A stretch of DNA of 64,000 bases, from NCBI RefSeq assembly GCF_042688525.2, contig NZ_JBHWAB010000001.1, forward strand, positions 2,542,001 through 2,606,000. Reading direction: 5' to 3'. The notes below the pieces were generated by a model that was given only the letters and a program-made list of their open reading frames with translations, did not search any database and was not told where the DNA came from. Within the stretch, counting starts at the first letter, position 1; the number at the start of each line of letters is the position of its first letter. Made by a program: the position numbers and the translations under genes. This document shows positions 26,983 through 35,511 of the stretch, in pieces. The DNA comes from Haloimpatiens sp042688525. GTDB lineage: Bacteria; Bacillota; Clostridia; Clostridiales; Clostridiaceae.

Positions 26983-28815
26983 TTATCTTTTTGTCTTCAA
27001 TTTGAATACTATTGCAAGAATTTCTGCTACAGCTTCATACATCTCCATTGGAATCTCTGAATCTATATCAACCTCTTTATACATAAGTCTTGCAAGAGGC
27101 TTATTTTCAATTATAGGCACCTCATTTTCTTTAGCAATTTCTTTTATCTTTAACGCTACATTATCTTGTCCCTTTGCAACCACAACAGGTGCACTACTTT
27201 GCATTTCATCATATTTAAGAGCAACTGATATATGTGTTGGATTGGTAATTACTACTGTTGCATCTGGAACACTTTCCATCATCCTTTTTGAAGCCATTTC
27301 TCTTTGTTTTTGTTTTATCTTAGATTTTATCTGTGGGTCTCCTTCATCCTGTTTAAACTCCTCTTTTACCTCCTGTTTACTCATCTTCAAATCTTTATTA
27401 TGCTGATATATTTGATAAATATAATCGGCAAGAGAAATAACTAACATTATTAAAGTTATTTTGAAAAATATTTCTACAAATAAATTATTAATTTCACCAA
27501 ACAAAGCATTAATTCTTAAATTACCTAACTTTAAAATATATCCATAGTTTTTCATCAAAAACTTATATCCAATAAACCCTACAATATTAATCAAAATTAA
27601 ATCCTTAACTAATTCTACTAACGTTCTTGTAGAAAAAATCTTCTTAAAACCACTTATAGGATTCAACTTTTTAATATCAGGTTTTAATGTTTCTGTAGTA
27701 AATAAAAATCGTGTTTGCAATAAATTAGCTGCAATTCCGAATATCATAATTGGTACTGCAACTGGCAATATTACTAAAGCCATTCTTAAAATAACTGTTA
27801 CCATTATTGACCTTAAACTATTTGAATCTATATGTGTATTCATATATGTATTTAAAAAAGCTATCATATTAGAACTTAAATTTTTTACTACATATTCCCC
27901 CAAAACTAATATAATTAAAGTAGATGCTAATAACGTAAGAGTTAAACCTAACTCTTTACTTTTAGCTATTTGACCTTTTTTTCTAGCATCCCTCTTTTTT
28001 TTAGGTGTAGCTTCTTCTGTTTTATCTTCAGATGCAAATACAATTAAAACAGGAGCTAGTTTAAAAATTTGTCTAAACATATGGGGCAACTTATCAAATG
28101 AAGAAATTATAAAATCAAACGTCATTGGAAGAGCTAATGATACACATAAAAGCCCAATAACTATTTTTATTGGAAGTCCTAAAATCATTATGTTAAGCTG
28201 TGGAACTGTTCTTCCCACTAAACCTAATGTTAAATCAGTAATAATTATTACCAATAAAATTGGCAATGCAATTTTTAAACCTATTGTAAAAAAAGAAACA
28301 AATGACTGTATTACAAGCATTGAAGACTGCTGGTTTAAAATTAAATTCCCTAAATTTACTGTATTAAAACTCTCAATAAGTGTTTTAATAAGCATGTGGT
28401 GTCCATCAACTATAAAAAATAATACAAGACTAATCCAATACATAGCCCTTCCAAGTACTGTTACATTTGAACCTGATTGAGGATCAAACATATTCATCAT
28501 AGCAAAACCTATTTGCATATCAATAAATTGTCCTGCCATCTGCACAGCAAAAAAGCAGAATTTTATAATATAACCAAGAATTAATCCAGTAAAAATCTCA
28601 TTTATACAGCACATAAAAAAATACGCACCATTATTTATATTACTTATATTTGAATACTTAATTCCAGGCATAAGTATAAAAGATAATATTAAACAAAAAG
28701 CTATAACCACCATTTTGGGAGTGCCCTTAGGAAAAAATACTGGCGCTGCTATAAACATAGACATAATTCTAAGGAATACAAATATTATTGCTGTAAAATA
28801 TACTATATCTATCAA
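26983..28815 (-). CDS. fliR-flhB: Fused FliR-FlhB flagellar export gate protein
   Basis: A 610-residue fusion of two export apparatus proteins. Residues 1 to about 260 are FliR (helices, GFAMMNMFDPQSGSNVTVLG); from about 261, SEDKTEEATPKKKRDARKKGQIAKS is the canonical start of FlhB. The FlhB autocleavage motif NPTH is at residues 525-528, so substrate switching should be intact. Such a fusion is known from Clostridium species and is not an assembly artefact: the joint is in frame. It ends three bases before flhA. Confidence 0.94.
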   Translation of the reverse strand: MIDIVYFTAIIFVFLRIMSMFIAAPVFFPKGTPKMVVIAFCLILSFILMPGIKYSNISNINNGAYFFMCCINEIFTGLILGYIIKFCFFAVQMAGQFIDMQIGFAMMNMFDPQSGSNVTVLGRAMYWISLVLFFIVDGHHMLIKTLIESFNTVNLGNLILNQQSSMLVIQSFVSFFTIGLKIALPILLVIIITDLTLGLVGRTVPQLNIMILGLPIKIVIGLLCVSLALPMTFDFIISSFDKLPHMFRQIFKLAPVLIVFASEDKTEEATPKKKRDARKKGQIAKSKELGLTLTLLASTLIILVLGEYVVKNLSSNMIAFLNTYMNTHIDSNSLRSIMVTVILRMALVILPVAVPIMIFGIAANLLQTRFLFTTETLKPDIKKLNPISGFKKIFSTRTLVELVKDLILINIVGFIGYKFLMKNYGYILKLGNLRINALFGEINNLFVEIFFKITLIMLVISLADYIYQIYQHNKDLKMSKQEVKEEFKQDEGDPQIKSKIKQKQREMASKRMMESVPDATVVITNPTHISVALKYDEMQSSAPVVVAKGQDNVALKIKEIAKENEVPIIENKPLARLMYKEVDIDSEIPMEMYEAVAEILAIVFKLKTKR

Positions 28816-28827
28816 AGTTTATCCCAC

Positions 28828-29097
28828 CTACTGAACTATATTTATAATTAGTTCAAATATTCTACTAGTAAAACCATTCATTACATGTATCATCCAAGGA
28901 GCAGTAATAAGACCAACTATAGCTACTGCTATAAGTTTTGGAACAAATGTTAAAGTTTGTTCTTGTATTTGTGTAGTTGCTTGCAGAATACTTATAAGTA
29001 AACCTACCGCTACACCTGTTAATAATATTGGTGCTGAAACCATTAGTGCTGTTTGAATTCCTTCTTTAAGCACTGCAACCACCATATTCTCTGTCAA
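28828..29097 (-). CDS. fliQ: Flagellar export protein FliQ
   Basis: An 89-residue, two-helix protein of the export gate. The family motif PILLTGVAVGLLISILQATTQIQEQTLTFVPK is present near residue 19. It sits between fliP and fliR-flhB in the standard order. Length is normal. Confidence 0.95.
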   Translation of the reverse strand: MTENMVVAVLKEGIQTALMVSAPILLTGVAVGLLISILQATTQIQEQTLTFVPKLIAVAIVGLITAPWMIHVMNGFTSRIFELIINIVQ

Positions 29098-29107
29098 CTA
29101 TATCACC

Positions 29108-29884
29108 TCATTTAAAACTTAAAATTAATGACTTAACAATTAAATACCATCCATCAACCATAACAAACAATAATATTTTAAAAGGTAGTGACACCATAAC
29201 CGGTGGAAGCATAAACATACCCATTGACATTAATATACTTGCCACTACTAGATCTATAATCAAAAATGGTATGAAAAGTAAAAATCCCATTTCAAAAGCT
29301 CTTTTTAGTTCGCTTATCATAAAAGCTGGTATTACACTATATACAGGCATATCCATAGGCTGTACTTTTTCATCAATTTTTGCAGTTTCTTTAAACAATT
29401 GTAAATCCTTTTTTCTTGTCTGTTTAAGCATAAACTGCTTTAACGGTTTTGTTCCCTTTTCATAAGCTACTTCCTGAGTTATCTTATTATTTAAAAAGGG
29501 CTGAATAGCTTCTTTATTTATTTTTGAAGCTGTTGGTGCCATTATAAAAATTGTCAAAAACAATGCTAGTCCAATAAGCACTTGACTTGGAATGGATTGT
29601 TGGGCACCCATGGCACTTTTTAAAAACGAAAATACAACAACAATTCTAACAAAACTTGTCATCATTATAATAAATGATGGTAAAAGAGTTAAAACTGTAA
29701 GCATTATGAGTAATTTAATATTATCTACATATTGCTGCGGCGTATTTGAATTATCTACTGATATATTTATCTTTGGTATAGGAAGTTTAGTATTGGGTGC
29801 CGCTTGTACTTGCACAGCAGTTAACGATATAATTATTAATGCTAAAAACCCTATAAGAAGTAAATTTGTTTTTTTCTTCATCAT
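29108..29884 (-). CDS. fliP: Flagellar export protein FliP
   Basis: A 258-residue export gate protein with an N-terminal signal peptide (LLLIGFLALIIISLTAVQVQA) and four membrane helices. Family motifs: MMTSFVRIVVVFSFLKSAMGAQQSIPSQVLIGLALFLT and PVMVSLPFKILLFVMVDGW. It overlaps the fliO stop. FliP, FliQ and FliR form the export channel. Confidence 0.95.
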   Translation of the reverse strand: MMKKKTNLLLIGFLALIIISLTAVQVQAAPNTKLPIPKINISVDNSNTPQQYVDNIKLLIMLTVLTLLPSFIIMMTSFVRIVVVFSFLKSAMGAQQSIPSQVLIGLALFLTIFIMAPTASKINKEAIQPFLNNKITQEVAYEKGTKPLKQFMLKQTRKKDLQLFKETAKIDEKVQPMDMPVYSVIPAFMISELKRAFEMGFLLFIPFLIIDLVVASILMSMGMFMLPPVMVSLPFKILLFVMVDGWYLIVKSLILSFK

Positions 29885-30228
29885 ACCCTTCCTTTTTGCT
29901 TAAGTTTTTGAAATAATTCACGAAAATTATTATACTGAGGAATTTTTTTTGTTAATTCAATTTTTGCAAGTTCTTCATCACTAATTTCAAGTAATATCTC
30001 TACCTTTTGAGCTGTATTAGATATTACATACCCTTTTTCTCCTATTTTGACCACTAAAATGCTATTTTCTTTTGACAATTGAACTCTCTCAAAAATTTTC
30101 ACATACTTTCCATTTTGTAAATCTTGAAGTTTATTTCCTCCAAACTTTAAAACTAAATATATCGTTAAAAGCATTGGAGGAAGAATAACTATAAGTTTCA
30201 ACAACATTGTAATAAATTCTTTATCCAT
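29881..30228 (-). CDS. fliO: Flagellar biosynthesis protein FliO (FliZ-like)
   Basis: A 115-residue membrane protein with one N-terminal helix (LLKLIVILPPMLLTIYLVLKFG) and a soluble C-terminal domain with the FliO-type pattern KIFERVQLSKENSILVVKIGEKGYVI. FliO helps stabilise FliP assembly. Sequence conservation in the family is low, so order (fliL-fliO-fliP) supports the call. Confidence 0.85.
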   Translation of the reverse strand: MDKEFITMLLKLIVILPPMLLTIYLVLKFGGNKLQDLQNGKYVKIFERVQLSKENSILVVKIGEKGYVISNTAQKVEILLEISDEELAKIELTKKIPQYNNFRELFQKLKQKGRV

Positions 30229-30239
30229 TATATATCATC

Positions 30240-30722
30240 CTATTGAATTAATATTTTATTAAAGTACACATCAGTGATTTGTCCGTCTACAAGTTGTGTA
30301 TTTATTTTATCAATAAGCTGTTTCTTTAGTGCTTGAATATTTTTTGTATTATTTACTTCAGAACTTTTCTTTGATCTTAAATGTAAATTTACAATATCAC
30401 TTATAATTGGTTTTTTTGTTTCTAACTCTTCTCCTAATTTTTTATTACTTTTTGGGTATCCTAAATAAATATCCACTTTTAAATATCTTCTAGAATCATC
30501 ATCGCATAAATTAACTAAAAAGTCTCCTAATTGGTATGAATTTTTGTCTTGTACAACTTCTCTAACTGAACCTTTGGTATTTATTGCACTAGAAGATGAA
30601 TTATTTCTTGATGCAAACCAAAATCCTGCAAATACACACCCTCCTGCAATTAAAGCAACTACAACTACAAGTATCACAATTTTTAATATACCTGATTTTT
30701 TCTTAGTTTTATCGCCACTCAT
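30240..30722 (-). CDS. fliL: Flagellar basal body-associated protein FliL
   Basis: A 160-residue protein with a single helix (ILKIVILVVVVALIAGGCVFAGFWFA) near the N terminus and a periplasm-side/outside domain ending LKKQLIDKINTQLVDGQITDVYFNKILIQ, typical for FliL. It associates with the stator and basal body. The gene begins two bases after the motB stop. Confidence 0.92.
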   Translation of the reverse strand: MSGDKTKKKSGILKIVILVVVVALIAGGCVFAGFWFASRNNSSSSAINTKGSVREVVQDKNSYQLGDFLVNLCDDDSRRYLKVDIYLGYPKSNKKLGEELETKKPIISDIVNLHLRSKKSSEVNNTKNIQALKKQLIDKINTQLVDGQITDVYFNKILIQ

Positions 30723-30723
30723 T

Positions 30724-31473
30724 TTATTTTGTCTCTCCTTTATTTTGTGAATTTGGACTAGTTATAATTATATTAACCCTTCTATTTTTAGCTTTATCTG
30801 AATCACTATTATTAGATGCTATAGGTCTATACTCACCATAACCAGCAGCTGTAAATCTTCCTGGATTCATCTTATTTGTTTCAACAAAATATTTTAATAC
30901 ATTAACTGCTCTAGCAGTAGACAACTCCCAGTTACTTGGAAATTTATATGTATTTATTGGTACATTATCTGTATGTCCTTCAACAATTATATTACTTTGT
31001 GGAAATTTTAAAAACATATTAGTAATTATATTCAAAATCTCTTTACTTTCTGACTTAATATCAGCCTTTCCTGTATCAAATAATACATTATCTCTAAGTC
31101 TTAATAATACTCCTCTTTGATCCTGTACAACTTGAACTTTTCCTTTCATTTTACTCTGCTGTACATAAGCATGTATTTCTTCATACATAGCCTTTGTATC
31201 ATTTCCTGGTTTTGCTGCAGTTTTTAGTGGTTGTCCAACAATTGGTACTTCTCCATTTTCAGGATTTAAATCTAAAATTGTTCTACCTGATTCACCAACT
31301 AAAGCACTTTGAATTGCTGCTGCCATTTGTCTAAATTTAAAAGAATCAACAGTAGACATTGACTGTAAAAGAACAAAGAAAGTTAACAAGAGTGTAATGG
31401 TATCAGAGTATGTTACTATCCAATCATCGCCTTTTGGACCATCATCCATCCTTTTCTTATTTCTTCTAGACAT
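30724..31473 (-). CDS. motB: Flagellar stator protein MotB
   Basis: A 249-residue stator subunit. The ion-carrying Asp is Asp24 in WIVTYSDTITLLLTFFVLL, and the OmpA-like peptidoglycan-binding domain (NIIVEGHTDNVPINTYKFPSNWELSTARAVNVLKYF) is complete. The residues around Asp24 do not settle whether H+ or Na+ is used. It overlaps motA by eight bases. Confidence 0.95.
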   Translation of the reverse strand: MSRRNKKRMDDGPKGDDWIVTYSDTITLLLTFFVLLQSMSTVDSFKFRQMAAAIQSALVGESGRTILDLNPENGEVPIVGQPLKTAAKPGNDTKAMYEEIHAYVQQSKMKGKVQVVQDQRGVLLRLRDNVLFDTGKADIKSESKEILNIITNMFLKFPQSNIIVEGHTDNVPINTYKFPSNWELSTARAVNVLKYFVETNKMNPGRFTAAGYGEYRPIASNNSDSDKAKNRRVNIIITSPNSQNKGETK

Positions 31474-32296
31474 CTTGCACTACCCCATCTCCTGAAGCTT
31501 GAATTTCGCTATATTTTTTTCTTCCTTCTGGTGGTAAATATGAAATTAATTTTTCTTCTACTATTCTTGGATTTACACCAGATTGAATTGCAAGAATTCC
31601 CTCAAGCATCATTTCTCTATTAGATACTTCAATTTCAGTTTTATATCCTAAATTGGCTGCTATAGGATTAAGTACTACATTAGCCATTAAAGAACCATAA
31701 AAAGTAGTAATAAGTGCTTTTGACATTCCTGAAGACAACGCTGAAGCATCACTCATATTTCCTGCAAGCATTTGTATAAGTCCAATAAGAGTACCTATCA
31801 TACCAAAAGCTGGTGCATAAGCTCCCCAAGATTTAAATAAACCTGCTCCCATATTGTGTCTTCTTTCCATTTCAGATATTTCAAGTTCCATAACATCCTT
31901 TATTGTTTCTGGTTCAATACCATCTACCACCATTTGTAGTCCTTTTTTTAGAAAAGTATCATCAATTTCTTGTATACTATCCTCTAAAGATAAAAGACCT
32001 TCTCTTCTAGCTTTTCTAGATAAATTGATAAATTTAGCAATATTATCGGCACCATCCACATTTGGTTCTTTAAAAGCTTGTATATTTATTTTCATTAATT
32101 TTTTAATTTGTCCTAAAGGATAATTTACTAATAATGCGAAAAAAGAACCACCTACAGTTATAAATATAGATCCTATATCGAAAAAAGTTTTTAGCTTAAC
32201 AGCTATTGAACCTTCTCCACCAGTTACTATTCCCATAGTAATAGCTAGAAAACCAGCTATTAAACCAACGGTTGTCATTATGTCTTGTTTTTTCAT
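31466..32296 (-). CDS. motA: Flagellar stator protein MotA
   Basis: A 276-residue stator protein with four membrane helices. The cytosolic loop has the charged NLSRKARREGLLSLEDSIQEIDD motif that touches FliG, and the late helices carry APAFGMIGTLIGLIQMLAGN and MSKALITTFYGSLMANVVLNPIA. AGGAGG precedes the ATG at good spacing. The motAB pair lies inside the fla operon between flbD and fliL, an arrangement seen in clostridia. Confidence 0.95.
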   Translation of the reverse strand: MKKQDIMTTVGLIAGFLAITMGIVTGGEGSIAVKLKTFFDIGSIFITVGGSFFALLVNYPLGQIKKLMKINIQAFKEPNVDGADNIAKFINLSRKARREGLLSLEDSIQEIDDTFLKKGLQMVVDGIEPETIKDVMELEISEMERRHNMGAGLFKSWGAYAPAFGMIGTLIGLIQMLAGNMSDASALSSGMSKALITTFYGSLMANVVLNPIAANLGYKTEIEVSNREMMLEGILAIQSGVNPRIVEEKLISYLPPEGRKKYSEIQASGDGVVQDV

Positions 32297-32307
32297 AATG
32301 CGGCCTC

Positions 32308-32499
32308 CTACAAGTTTTTACCATGTATTTTTCTTTTATATTCTAATACTTCATTAACTACAAAATCTACACTTTCTAATACTATTACTTTTTTTCCATT
32401 TGTTAATGTAATAAGTGTTTCTGGTACTTCTTCTATTTGTTCTATATGTTCTGCATTTAATATAAACTCTTTATGATTCATTTTTGTGAGTTTTACCAC
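32308..32499 (-). CDS. flbD: FlbD-family small flagellar protein
   Basis: A 63-residue protein that begins (M)VKLTKMNHKEFILNAEHIEQIEEVPETLITLTNGKKVIVLESVDEVV-like sequence, matching the small FlbD family found next to the hook gene in Firmicutes. The start is GTG after GGGGGGTG. Function unresolved; it is presumed to help hook or stator assembly. It is followed closely by motA and preceded by a palindromic intergenic element. Confidence 0.88.
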   Translation of the reverse strand: MVKLTKMNHKEFILNAEHIEQIEEVPETLITLTNGKKVIVLESVDFVVNEVLEYKRKIHGKNL

Positions 32500-32520
32500 T
32501 AAAACACCCCCCTAGGTTTA

Positions 32521-32669
32521 GTTATCAGATGACAGTTTACAGATTACAGTTTACAGTTGACAGTTAAGGATGTTTTTCTTATAGAAAAACTTCCTTATTT
32601 ATACTTTTAACTTTTAACTCTTAACTTTTATCTTTCAACTGTCCTCTATCAACTGTTAATTATCCTCTG
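32521..32669. repeat. Palindromic intergenic repeat inside the fla operon
   Basis: A core hairpin (AAGGATGTTTTTC, loop TTATA, GAAAAACTTCCTT) is flanked on one side by iterations of ACAGTTTACAG/GACAGTT and on the other by CAACTGTC/AACTTTTAACTC units, so the outer arms also pair imperfectly. It separates flgE from flbD. It looks like a dispersed clostridial palindromic repeat, not a terminator, since no long T-run follows on the operon strand. Confidence 0.7.
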
Positions 32670-32678
32670 CTTTTCTAA

Positions 32679-34178
32679 CTATCTTTTCAAGTTAATAATA
32701 TCTTGAAGTATTTCATCACCAGTAGATATCATTTTACCACTAGCTTGGAATGCTCTACTTGCAACTATCATATCTGTAAATTGCTCTGCCAAATCAACAT
32801 TTGACATTTCAAGCATACCTTGAAGCATATCTCCATAGCTGTCACTGTTATCAATAGATTTATCTGTTCCAATACCACTTCTTACGTTTGGCTCACCAGA
32901 GTTTGCAGTATTTTGATAAAGATTCTTACCTAATTTCTTAAGACCAGCAGTATTTCTGAAACTTGCTGTTGCAACTTGTCCAAGGGCAGTAACTTTACCA
33001 TCATCAAGTGTAGCTTTAACTACACCATCTTTTTCTACTGAGAAGCTAGTAACTTTTTTCATACCATCAGCATCAACTACAAATCCCCAACTATAATTAG
33101 CTTTATTAATACCATCTTTTACAGCTGGTTCTGTTAAAGTTATTGTACTTCCACCAATTAATTTTTGTGCTAAATCTTGTGCTTCCTTTTCTAATTCATC
33201 CTTTTTAGTTGCATCTGTTTCCTTTGCCCATCCATTTTTACCTTTAAAATGTTTTTCTAGAACATCCTTTGTTATATTAGTTTGAAAATCTACTGTTTTG
33301 CCATTTTCGTCCAAAAGTTGTTCTCCATTTACAAAATTATGTGCTTTGTAACCTGTTATTTTTCCAGTTGCATCCTTTTCAGCGACAAATTTAATTTCTA
33401 TTTTTAAATCTTTTTCACCTTCAAATTTCTTTCCACCTGTATGTATTCTAGGTTTAGTAGTTATATCATCTACAGTTCCTATACCTGTGAAAGTCATTTC
33501 TTTACCACCTGAAGTATCAGCTATTTTTGATGCATTTACATGCACTGCCTCAGGTATTCTTAAAGGAACTAAAGTACTTCCTGCCTTTATACCATTTTCA
33601 GAATCAACATCTACAAAATTACATACGCCATTAGCATTATAATCTATACTTTCTGCTCCAACAAGATTTCCATTTTCATCTTTTTGGCTTATTGCATATC
33701 CTAAAATTCTGTAACCATCTGAGTTCAACAAGTTACCTTGATGGTCAAGAGTTAAAGCACCATCTCTAGAATAACTTATCTGCATTCCATTACCACTAGT
33801 TATTGTATGACTAGCCTCGTCAACTTGTACACCGGCTCCATTTCCTGCAGGCAATGAACCTCTACCCACCATGAAGTAACCTGAACCATCGATACCAACA
33901 TCTAGGTTTCTACCAGTTGGCTGCATCATTCCTTGACTCATTACTGTATCTATACCTGCTACTTGAACTCCAAGTCCAACCTGTCTTGGGTTTGAACCAC
34001 CTTGATTTCTTCCTGGTCCAATTGCCTCTGCCATATTTTGGCTTAGCATATCTTGAAATCTAACTCTCGAACCCTTAAAAGCTGTAGTACCAACATTGGC
34101 AATGTTATTTCCTACAACGTCCAATTTGGTCTGATTAACTTTCATACCACTTATTCCAGAATACATTGATCTTAACAT
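32679..34178 (-). CDS. flgE: Flagellar hook protein FlgE
   Basis: A 499-residue hook protein. N-terminal MLRSMYSGISGMKVNQTKLDVVGNNIANVGTTAFKGSRVRF, the DVGIDGSGYFMVGRG signature and the C-terminal MLEMSNVDLAEQFTDMIVASRAFQASGK helix define it. The middle part is a long Lys/Asp-rich variable domain exposed on the hook. GGGAGGG lies before the ATG. It is preceded by a 90-base gap that holds a GC-rich element unlike the rest of the window. Confidence 0.95.
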   Translation of the reverse strand: MLRSMYSGISGMKVNQTKLDVVGNNIANVGTTAFKGSRVRFQDMLSQNMAEAIGPGRNQGGSNPRQVGLGVQVAGIDTVMSQGMMQPTGRNLDVGIDGSGYFMVGRGSLPAGNGAGVQVDEASHTITSGNGMQISYSRDGALTLDHQGNLLNSDGYRILGYAISQKDENGNLVGAESIDYNANGVCNFVDVDSENGIKAGSTLVPLRIPEAVHVNASKIADTSGGKEMTFTGIGTVDDITTKPRIHTGGKKFEGEKDLKIEIKFVAEKDATGKITGYKAHNFVNGEQLLDENGKTVDFQTNITKDVLEKHFKGKNGWAKETDATKKDELEKEAQDLAQKLIGGSTITLTEPAVKDGINKANYSWGFVVDADGMKKVTSFSVEKDGVVKATLDDGKVTALGQVATASFRNTAGLKKLGKNLYQNTANSGEPNVRSGIGTDKSIDNSDSYGDMLQGMLEMSNVDLAEQFTDMIVASRAFQASGKMISTGDEILQDIINLKR

Positions 34179-34202
34179 CTATAAAACCCTCCCAAGTTTA
34201 AT

Positions 34203-34271
34203 ATAGGTTTCTTGTTGTATGCCCTGTTTCTTTCATTCCACAGAGTTAAGCTCCCTTGCGGACCAGCCTAT
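34203..34271 (-). ncRNA. GC-rich, possibly structured RNA leader before flgE
   Basis: In the gap between the TIGR02530 gene and flgE, a 48-base stretch (34221-34268) is about 54 percent G+C by my count, far above its surroundings. On the minus strand the outer pentamers AUAGG (34267-34271, overlapping the upstream stop codon) and CCUAU (34203-34207) can pair. Inside, two stems share the bases CUCU: GGAG/CUCU and CUCUGU/ACAGGG, so they exclude each other. It resembles no riboswitch class I can recall. Function is not known; a cis-acting RNA or protein-binding leader for the hook gene is an inference. Confidence 0.4.
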
Positions 34272-34681
34272 GTAAATACAACACTATCTATATTTGTAAA
34301 TATATTTTCTTTACTTTCTTCCCTACTAAGGGCAGTTATTATTGTTTTGTTTTTAATGCTAGTTATTAGAGCCATATCCTTGTGCAGTATTAAACACTGT
34401 TTGCTTCCTTTTCCATTTGCTTTATTAATTGCTGCATTTATCTTTTTCATATCACTCTCATCAAGGTTTATGTTTCTACACTGTAATCTTTTTGAAGCAT
34501 GATTTGATATTGTAAAACTATCTTCGCTGGAAATCTTTTTACTTAATATATCCTTAAAGTTCTTATCATTGCTTTTACATGTTGAAACATTTGTTTTATT
34601 ATCACTGCTCTGCTTTTTAATATTTAAATGCGAGAAATTACCAACAGGATAAAGTTTACCATTTATCACTCTATATCCCAT
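34268..34681 (-). CDS. Flagellar operon protein, TIGR02530 family
   Basis: A 137-residue protein starting MGYRVINGKLYPVGN and containing DSFTISNHASKRLQCRNINLDESDMKKINAAINKANGKGSKQCLILHKDMALITSIKNKTIITAL, which matches the small Firmicute family found between flgD and flgE. No enzymatic motif. It is probably a hook assembly accessory factor; the family is uncharacterised as far as I know. It follows flgD by five bases. Confidence 0.85.
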   Translation of the reverse strand: MGYRVINGKLYPVGNFSHLNIKKQSSDNKTNVSTCKSNDKNFKDILSKKISSEDSFTISNHASKRLQCRNINLDESDMKKINAAINKANGKGSKQCLILHKDMALITSIKNKTIITALSREESKENIFTNIDSVVFT

Positions 34682-34686
34682 TTATA

Positions 34687-35490
34687 TTAAGCTCCCTGTG
34701 TATCTGTTTTATCAGAGCTTTCAGGATTATCCTCTTTACCAGCATTTTCATCAACATTATCTACTTTTACTACACAATCATATGGAATATATTTCTCTTC
34801 TTCTTTTTCTCCATCTTTTACTAGAACTCTAAGTTTTATACCTTCAGTATCTCTAGTTATACCTTTTACAACACCAGCATACTTTTCTTCTACTTTTTCA
34901 CCATTAGCATCTAAATGGTACATTACAGCTTCTACTTTTTTATTCATCATATTTGAAGCAAGCAAAAATCCCATATTTCCATTAATAAACTCTAAAGTAT
35001 TATCTTTATATTCTATAACATCCTGTACATCTGAAAGATTAAACTCTTTAATTGTTCTCTTTCCTTTGTCCATAACTTCAGCAGTTACTTTAATAGTGTC
35101 ACCATTTTTTGTTACATTTCTTACAAAGCCACCATATTGTCTTCCCATATCGTCATATTTATTAAATGCAACCAATTTCCCTACTAAACCTTGAGCTCCA
35201 GAGAATGACATGGTACCATTCAAATTAGACATTTGTTCAAGTGATGAAAATTGTGCTAACTGTGAAACAAACTGAGTTGAATCTTTAGTATTTGTAGGAT
35301 CTTGGTTTTTAAGTTCTGCTGTCAAAATCCTTAAAAATGCATTTTTATCAAGTTCATTTCCTTTTTTTACGATTCTCGTTCCTCTTCTTGTTGCTCTAGA
35401 TGAGGCATTAGTTTTTCCTATTCCACTATAAATATCAGTTCCTCTCTTAGTCTGTAGAGAGTTTACTTGATTTTGTCCATTAATTGCCAT
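34687..35490 (-). CDS. flgD: Flagellar hook capping protein FlgD
   Basis: A 267-residue hook cap protein needed for hook polymerisation. The N-terminal conserved part ELDKNAFLRILTAELKNQDPTNTKDSTQFVSQLAQFSSLEQMSNLN (about residues 45-95) is diagnostic. The C-terminal two thirds form two beta-rich domains and end in an acidic tail. It lies between fliK and the hook gene, the normal order. Confidence 0.93.
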   Translation of the reverse strand: MAINGQNQVNSLQTKRGTDIYSGIGKTNASSRATRRGTRIVKKGNELDKNAFLRILTAELKNQDPTNTKDSTQFVSQLAQFSSLEQMSNLNGTMSFSGAQGLVGKLVAFNKYDDMGRQYGGFVRNVTKNGDTIKVTAEVMDKGKRTIKEFNLSDVQDVIEYKDNTLEFINGNMGFLLASNMMNKKVEAVMYHLDANGEKVEEKYAGVVKGITRDTEGIKLRVLVKDGEKEEEKYIPYDCVVKVDNVDENAGKEDNPESSDKTDTQGA

Positions 35491-35511
35491 AATTATCCTC
35501 CTTTCTATGTA

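Noticed and set aside
26759..27406. 215-codon plus-strand frame across the flhA/fliR-flhB junction
   Set aside because: Antisense to two clear export genes, without ribosome site or domain.
32521..32669. CRISPR array
   Set aside because: The short iterated units are degenerate, unequally spaced and palindromic around a hairpin; there are no uniform repeats and spacers and no cas genes.
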